Positions 59,148 through 64,000 of a stretch of 64,000 nucleotides of DNA are shown here, in pieces. The position numbers and the translations under genes were made by a program. The notes beneath the pieces are model-generated. The model was not told the origin of the DNA, did not search any database, and saw only the letters and a program-made list of their open reading frames with translations. Position 1 is the first letter of the stretch. Each line of letters opens with the position of its first letter. The stretch comes from JAWLFY01 sp041685355 (GTDB taxonomy: Bacteria > Planctomycetota > Planctomycetia > Pirellulales > Pirellulaceae): positions 4,039-68,038 of the forward strand of contig JAWLFY010000010.1 in the NCBI GenBank assembly GCA_041685355.1. Reading direction: 5' to 3'.

Positions 59148-62100
59148 TTGATACCCCTCGAATCGTCCCTTCTTTCCCCCACACAATCCGCGACCCCCTC
59201 GGAAGCATCCCGACCTTCCGACCCGCCGTCTCCGGTTCGATCCCGCGTCCTCGCACCGCTCGGGCTGTTCATCACGCTGGCCGTCGCCGCACCAGCCTTC
59301 GCCGAACAACACGGACCGAGCGAGCCGCTCGAGCCGGTCGTCGCGGAGGCATCGAAAGAAGCGGAGCAGGGGATGGCGGGGATCCGAATCCCAGACGGCC
59401 TGGAAATCGGCTTGTTCGCCGCTGAACCTGACGTCGCCAACGTCGTCGCGTTCGACATCGATCACCAAGGTCGGGTCTACGTCTGTGAAACGTTCCGGCA
59501 AAGTCGGGGGGTGACCGACAACCGAAAGCATGACCAGACGTGGCTGCTGGCCGATCTGGCGGCAAAGACCGTCCAAGACCGCATCGATTATCACAAACGG
59601 TTGCTCGGCGACGCGGTCATCACGTACCGACAACACGACGATCGGATTCGCCGGCTGGTCGACACCGACGGGGACGGACGCGTCGAGGAGAGCACGGTCG
59701 TCGCGGACGGCTTCAACCGGCTCGAAGAGGGCACCGGGGCGGGGATCTTGGTGCGGGGCAACTCGATCTATTACACGTGCATCCCGCGTCTTTGGAAACT
59801 GACCGACTCCGACGGGGACGGTCGCGCCGACGAGCGAAAGGTCTTGTCGGAAGGCTATGGCGTCCGGGTGGCGTTCCGCGGCCACGATCTCCATGGCCCC
59901 CTGCTCGGCCCCGACGGGCGGCTCTATTTTACGGTCGGTGACCGCGGCTTTCACGTCACCGCCGACGACGGCAACGTGCTCGCCGACCCCGACGTCGGTG
60001 CGGTGTTTCGCTGTGAACGAGACGGGACCGGGTTGGAGGTCTACTGTAAAGGGCTGCGAAACCCCCAAGAACTCGCGTTCAACGATATCGGTGACCTGTT
60101 CACCGTCGACAACAACAGCGACAGCGGCGACCAAGCCCGAATCGCTCACCTGCTCGAAGGGGCCGACTTCGGGTGGCGGATGCATTACCAGTATCTGCCC
60201 GATCGTGGCCCCTATAACCGCGAGCGGATCTGGGAACCGTTCCACGCCGACCAACCGGCGGACGTGATGCCGCCCGTCGCGAACCTCACCGATGGCCCCA
60301 GCGGGTTGACGTACTATCCCGGTTCCGGGTTCGGCGACCGGTTTCGCGATACGTTCCTGATTTGCGACTTCCGCGGCGGACCGAGCAACAGCGGCGTGCG
60401 GTCGTTTCGGCTCGGCGACAACGGCGGAACTTACACGCTCCAACGGCACGACCAACCGATCTGGTCGGTGCTCGCAACCGACATCGCGTTCGGACCCGAC
60501 GGGGCGATCTACCTCAGCGACTGGGTCAACGGCTGGGAAGGTCTCGGGAAAGGCCGAATCTATCGCCTCACCGATCCCGATCGGCAAACGGACCCGATCA
60601 TCGCCGACGTCCGACGGCGGTTGGCCTCCGATTGGTCCGCGACCGCCTCGGACGAATTGATCGATCTGCTCGAACATGTCGACCGGCGGGTGCGGTTGGA
60701 GGCACAGTGGGAACTCGCCGAACGTGCCGAGGTCGACGCGATGCTATCGCTCGCGCGAGACCCTTCCTCGGAACGAACCCCAAGGTTGCATGCGATTTGG
60801 GGCGTCGACCAGGCCGCCCGGCATGACGCTTCGGTCCGCGAAACGATCTGTGGGCCGATCCGCGAACTGTTTGCCGACCCCGATCCGGTGATTCGCGCGG
60901 CCGCGGTGAAGGTCGCCGGGGAACGCCGTGATGACGAAGCGACGCCCAGGCTTCGGGAACGTCTTCACGACGATTCACCCCGCGTTCGTTACTTCGCGGC
61001 GATGTCGCTGGCACACCTGAAAACGCCCGCCGCGTTCGACGAAGTCGTCGCGATGCTCGCCGAAAACGACAACCAAGACCCCGCGCTCCGCCACGCCGCG
61101 ACCCTCTATTTAGCCAACGCGGTCAAGCCGTCCTGGGTCGCCGATCTGGTCGCCCACCACAGCGAACCGGTGCGTCGGGCCGCCGTCGTCGCACTCGGGC
61201 GAAGCTCCAGCGAACTCGTCGCCAAATTCCTCGGCGACCCCAGCCCCCGTGTCGTCGCCGATGCCGCCCGCGCGATCTATGACCGATCGATCCCGGTCGC
61301 GATGGGCCCGCTCGCCGCACTGGCGACCGAACCGCCCAACCGATCGAACGACGTCGATCCGGAACTCCTTGACCGCCGAATGCGGCGATCCCTGCACGCG
61401 AACTTTCGCTTGGGCAACGCCGCCGCCGCCCGGGTCCTCGCGAACTACGCTTCCGAGATCGAAGCCCCCGAGCCGCTTCGGCTGCAATCGCTCGAACTGC
61501 TTGGGGCTTGGGGCTCGGATGACCCCCGCGACCGCTTCACCGGCGAATTCGACCCCAGCGGAGGACGAAACGTCGCCGACGCACGCGACGCGTTGACGCC
61601 CCGGATCGAGCAATTGATGGCGTCGACCGAATCGATCCGCGAACGCGCCATGCAAGTCGCTTCGACCCTCGGGATCAAAAAGATCGTCCCGGCCCTGGTC
61701 AAGCGAGTCGGCGACGGACAGCAACGCGCGGCGCTGCGGGCGACGGCGCTGAGATCGCTAGCACGACTCGACCCGCCACGGGCCGTCGAGGTCGCCAGAA
61801 ACATCGAACCGGAGCCGGCCAACGAATTGGTCCGAACCGCGTTGACGGTGCTCAAGGATCATGACGCCAACCGCTCGGTACCGGTCTTCATCCGGGCGAC
61901 CCGATCCAGCGGTGTCGCGGTTCGGCAAGCCGCTTGGGACGCGCTCGCTCGCGCCGGCGGGCCGGAGGCAAGCGAAATGATCGAGGACGGCGTGCGGGAC
62001 TACCTCGACGGTTCGCTCGCCGCCGATTCACATCTGAACGTGCTCGAGGCGGCCGAAGGGCGGATCGACGAGGCCCTCGCGAAAGAACTGGCGACCCGTC

Positions 62101-62579
62101 GTGAGTCGCTCGCCGGCGAAGACCCACTGGGCCAATGGCTCCCCTCCCTGCATGGCGGCGACCCGTCGATCGGTCGGCGTTTGTTCTTCGAAAAAGCCGA
62201 ACTGTCGTGCGTTCGCTGTCACCGCGTCGCGGGCGACGGAGGCGCCGTCGGACCCGATCTCACCAACATCGCCAAGACCCGCGACCGACGCTACCTTCTC
62301 GAGTCGATCTGCTTGCCCGACGCGACGATCGCCGAAGGATACGAGACCGCGGCGATCGCCACCGACGACGGCCAAGTCTTCGCGGGAATCGTGCAAACCG
62401 ACACCGACGATCGGGTCGAACTGCTCATGCCCGACGGAGGGATCGTCCGAATCCCCGAAGACGAGATCGTGGCCCGCAAGAAAGGCCCGTCGTCGATGCC
62501 CGCCGACCTGATCCGGCACCTCTCCGCACGCGAACTCCGAGACCTCGTCGCCTACCTCGCGACACTCGACGGGAACTGA
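59148..62579 (+). CDS. PVC-type membrane-bound dehydrogenase / HEAT / cytochrome c protein
   Basis: 1,143 aa. Signal peptide LAPLGLFITLAVAAPAFAE; PVC dehydrogenase propeller at about 75-480 (PDGLEIGLFAAEPDV, DTDGDGRVEESTVVADGF, DSDGDGRADERKVLSEG, FGPDGAIYLSDWVNGWEG); HEAT repeats at about 490-960; single c-haem CVRCH followed by VGPDLTNIAKTRDRRYLLES, and a distal SSMPADL that could supply Met. It is anchored or periplasmic and should pass electrons to a cytochrome chain; the substrate is unknown. The start is TTG 59148, since no ATG or GTG opens the signal peptide. It is the complete paralogue of the gapped gene at 22961-26726. Confidence 0.92.
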   Translation: MIPLESSLLSPTQSATPSEASRPSDPPSPVRSRVLAPLGLFITLAVAAPAFAEQHGPSEPLEPVVAEASKEAEQGMAGIRIPDGLEIGLFAAEPDVANVVAFDIDHQGRVYVCETFRQSRGVTDNRKHDQTWLLADLAAKTVQDRIDYHKRLLGDAVITYRQHDDRIRRLVDTDGDGRVEESTVVADGFNRLEEGTGAGILVRGNSIYYTCIPRLWKLTDSDGDGRADERKVLSEGYGVRVAFRGHDLHGPLLGPDGRLYFTVGDRGFHVTADDGNVLADPDVGAVFRCERDGTGLEVYCKGLRNPQELAFNDIGDLFTVDNNSDSGDQARIAHLLEGADFGWRMHYQYLPDRGPYNRERIWEPFHADQPADVMPPVANLTDGPSGLTYYPGSGFGDRFRDTFLICDFRGGPSNSGVRSFRLGDNGGTYTLQRHDQPIWSVLATDIAFGPDGAIYLSDWVNGWEGLGKGRIYRLTDPDRQTDPIIADVRRRLASDWSATASDELIDLLEHVDRRVRLEAQWELAERAEVDAMLSLARDPSSERTPRLHAIWGVDQAARHDASVRETICGPIRELFADPDPVIRAAAVKVAGERRDDEATPRLRERLHDDSPRVRYFAAMSLAHLKTPAAFDEVVAMLAENDNQDPALRHAATLYLANAVKPSWVADLVAHHSEPVRRAAVVALGRSSSELVAKFLGDPSPRVVADAARAIYDRSIPVAMGPLAALATEPPNRSNDVDPELLDRRMRRSLHANFRLGNAAAARVLANYASEIEAPEPLRLQSLELLGAWGSDDPRDRFTGEFDPSGGRNVADARDALTPRIEQLMASTESIRERAMQVASTLGIKKIVPALVKRVGDGQQRAALRATALRSLARLDPPRAVEVARNIEPEPANELVRTALTVLKDHDANRSVPVFIRATRSSGVAVRQAAWDALARAGGPEASEMIEDGVRDYLDGSLAADSHLNVLEAAEGRIDEALAKELATRRESLAGEDPLGQWLPSLHGGDPSIGRRLFFEKAELSCVRCHRVAGDGGAVGPDLTNIAKTRDRRYLLESICLPDATIAEGYETAAIATDDGQVFAGIVQTDTDDRVELLMPDGGIVRIPEDEIVARKKGPSSMPADLIRHLSARELRDLVAYLATLDGN

Positions 62580-62618
62580 ACCACAACCGAAGTCGCCCCA
62601 TCGTGACGAGCCGGCACG

Positions 62619-63077
62619 TCACTCGTCGGCGGCCCGCATGAACGGCGTCAAGATCGGCTCCGACGGACAGAAATCGTTCTCGTCAAAGTACAGCTCGAGC
62701 TCCCGCGCCGCCGACTCCTCGCCGTCGCTGGCGTGAACCAGGTTCATCTGGCGACTGCTGCTCAAGTCCCCACGGATCGTCCCCGCGGCAGCCTTCAAAC
62801 CGTTGGTCGCCCCCAGCATCTCGCGGACGACGTGGATCGCGTCAAGACCCTCCAACGCGATCGCCACGACCGGGGCGGAGGTAATGAACGACTCCAAACT
62901 CGGATAGAACGGCTTGTCGACGTGTTCGGCGTAATGACGCTTCGATAGCTCCGGGGATACCCGCAGCATCTTCATCGCGACGACGTTCAACCCCTTCGCC
63001 TCGAAACGGGCCAAGATCGATCCCATCAATCGGCGCTGGACGGCGTCGGGCTTCAGCAACACGAGTGTTCGTTGCAT
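62619..63077 (-). CDS. ndk: Nucleoside diphosphate kinase
   Basis: 152 aa; exchanges the terminal phosphate among nucleoside triphosphates. RTLVLLKPDAVQRRLMGSIL opens the protein, the phosphohistidine is His115 in NLVHASDGEESA, and TIRGDLS precedes it. Length is slightly above the usual 140 because of a C-terminal extension (SEPILTPFMRAADE). ATG 63077. Convergent with the cytochrome gene, 39 bp apart, with no terminator seen. Confidence 0.97.
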   Translation of the reverse strand: MQRTLVLLKPDAVQRRLMGSILARFEAKGLNVVAMKMLRVSPELSKRHYAEHVDKPFYPSLESFITSAPVVAIALEGLDAIHVVREMLGATNGLKAAAGTIRGDLSSSRQMNLVHASDGEESAARELELYFDENDFCPSEPILTPFMRAADE

Positions 63078-63187
63078 GGATAATCACTCCGGGTCGACCG
63101 TCCGGCGTATCGACCCCACGGGGAAAACTGAATCGGGTTCGGACTCCGGCGAGAAATCTTAGCCCGGCCGACGCCGGCGCGAACCGG

Positions 63188-63622
63188 TCATCGCCGCTCA
63201 CGCGACTCACCCGCCGCGCGACGGCTCGCCCAAAGCGGCACCCGTTGGTCCTCTGGCAACCACTTCCGGTTGGCCCGCTCCGGGTCGTGCTGAGTCCACG
63301 TCTCGCGGAGCTTCGGGGCGACGACGGTCCGCAACACGCCGTCGTCGTGCCAACGACACTCGACACGCGTGGGGTTCCAGCGGCGTTGGGGAAGGTGTCG
63401 CGGTGACTTCACCAATCGCCACGCCCGGACATGAAACCGATGCCGCGACGCCGACCAGTCATAAAAGATCACCTGCTGAAACACCTCCCGTCCCTCTTCG
63501 TCGATGAAGTGGTTCAGCTCGATCAGGTCGACACGGCACGTCGCCGACGTCACGTCGCCCCCGGACGGGGCGTCGGTCGCGGCCTGAGAAACGAACGCCG
63601 CGAATAGCAACAGACCATTCAT
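63188..63622 (-). CDS. Small secreted hypothetical protein
   Basis: 144 aa. Signal peptide MNGLLLFAAFVSQAA, then a mixed domain with CRVDLIELNHFIDEEGREVF, QVIFYDWSASRHRFHVRAWR and an Arg-rich C-terminus. I recall similar single-domain planctomycete proteins of unknown function. ATG 63622. Upstream of ndk on the same strand (110 bp), so the two could be cotranscribed. Confidence 0.68.
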   Translation of the reverse strand: MNGLLLFAAFVSQAATDAPSGGDVTSATCRVDLIELNHFIDEEGREVFQQVIFYDWSASRHRFHVRAWRLVKSPRHLPQRRWNPTRVECRWHDDGVLRTVVAPKLRETWTQHDPERANRKWLPEDQRVPLWASRRAAGESRERR

Positions 63623-63937
63623 CGGACACCTCCGAACGGTTCGAGAACGCGGGCGAGGCCCGATCGGCGAAAAGGCCAAACGGACCGGTCACGACGCGGG
63701 CGTTCAGGGAACCGGAGGTGTCGTCATGATGGAAAAACGCCGCGCGAAACTCCCGGTACCAATATCCGCCACGACGACACAACCCCGAATTGCCCAAGAG
63801 CATCAAAGGGGTCAGAAGAGCATCAAAGGTCCATCCGGGTTTATCGTGGGCAGGCGGGGGAAAGGGGAGCGTAGGGATTCCAAAGATCGGATTTTCAGAG
63901 GCATGGAGTGCCGGGATAAACCGGTTTGGAATAGAGA
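63623..63937. other. Intergenic region with lower GC and a 20-bp direct repeat
   Basis: 315 bp with no supported gene. AAGAGCATCAAAGGGGTCAG (63796-63815) is repeated as a 14-bp partial copy at 63816-63829. From about 63840 the base composition is visibly less GC-rich than the rest of the window. Confidence 0.55.
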
Positions 63938-64000
63938 ATGAGAGTTTCTTACGAAGAAGGTCTAGCCAATCACTTCGGCCTCCGGCGGAGGGGCGAGGAC
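63938..64000 (+). CDS. Start of a possible group II intron/RT-associated reading frame (partial)
   Basis: ATG 63938 opens 21 codons to the window end, starting MRVSYEEGLANHFG. From memory, peptides of the form S-Y-EGLA-H-G are often annotated just upstream of group II intron reverse transcriptases, where the DNA is mostly structured intron RNA rather than a true protein. The local drop in GC fits a mobile element. The sequence stops before any reverse transcriptase could be seen. Confidence 0.35.
   Translation, partial: MRVSYEEGLANHFGLRRRGED

Noticed and set aside
63726..63941. Small basic open frame before the right edge
   Set aside because: It crosses the 20-bp repeat, has no recognisable feature, and its codon use differs from true genes here.

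Overview
The window looks like chromosomal DNA from a GC-rich planctomycete (PVC superphylum). The evidence is a 5,885-residue dockerin protein carrying the planctomycete LEDRRLLAG sorting motif, two PVC-type dehydrogenase/cytochrome c proteins, the tail of a DUF1552 protein, several planctomycete-style secreted or membrane hypotheticals, TTG/GTG starts and weak Shine-Dalgarno signals. I cannot name a genus. Two 100-N assembly gaps (24544-24643 and 30906-31005) interrupt genes.

Layout. 1-126: C-terminus of a DUF1552 protein. 127-792: non-coding, with a hairpin repeat and an 18-bp tandem array. 793-18450: giant matrixin/beta-helix/cadherin-like/dockerin protein. 18613-20301: flgK. 20389-29163: PQQ-propeller protein, PfpI-like protein, gapped PVC dehydrogenase-cytochrome, alpha/beta-hydrolase-like protein and NHL-repeat protein. 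29533-32284: PDZ protein translationally coupled to mutY, whose N-terminus is a pentapeptide repeat broken by a gap. 32513-33754: di-haem cytochrome c peroxidase. 33990-36976: an Omp85/BamA system split into a POTRA protein and a barrel protein. 37135-39982: lutABC, for lactate oxidation. 40121-41482: DUF2203 protein, csrA and tRNA-Glu. 41750-43045: ABC ATPase and metal-binding lipoprotein. 43042-50458: gltBD with a neighbouring LysR regulator. 50577-52676: two membrane proteins. 52727-52989: a MITE-like element followed by a seven-copy repeat. 57295-53012 (minus strand): four overlapping genes lgt, methyltransferase, flavoprotein and type III polyketide synthase. 57549-63622: secreted hypothetical, membrane protein, a second PVC dehydrogenase-cytochrome, ndk and a small secreted protein. 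63938-64000: first codons of what may be a group II intron-associated reading frame.

How the genes fit together. Respiration and envelope functions dominate: lactate oxidation (lutABC), peroxide reduction, two secreted cytochrome dehydrogenases, Omp85 assembly, lipoprotein lipidation (lgt) and a phenolic-lipid-type polyketide operon that shares its transcript with lgt. gltBD with a LysR gene covers ammonium assimilation. flgK and csrA are both present but lie 20 kb apart and away from other flagellar genes.

The most unusual feature is the number of short tandem arrays (8-23 bp units, 2-7 copies). Nearly every array has its own unit sequence. Units inside genes are almost all multiples of three (15, 18, 21), while those between genes are often not (8, 10, 16, 17, 19, 20, 22, 23). 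Gap 2 lies inside such an array and gap 1 shows signs of one. The split BamA, the PDZ insertion in Lgt and the lgt-polyketide operon are the best candidates for unusual biology.
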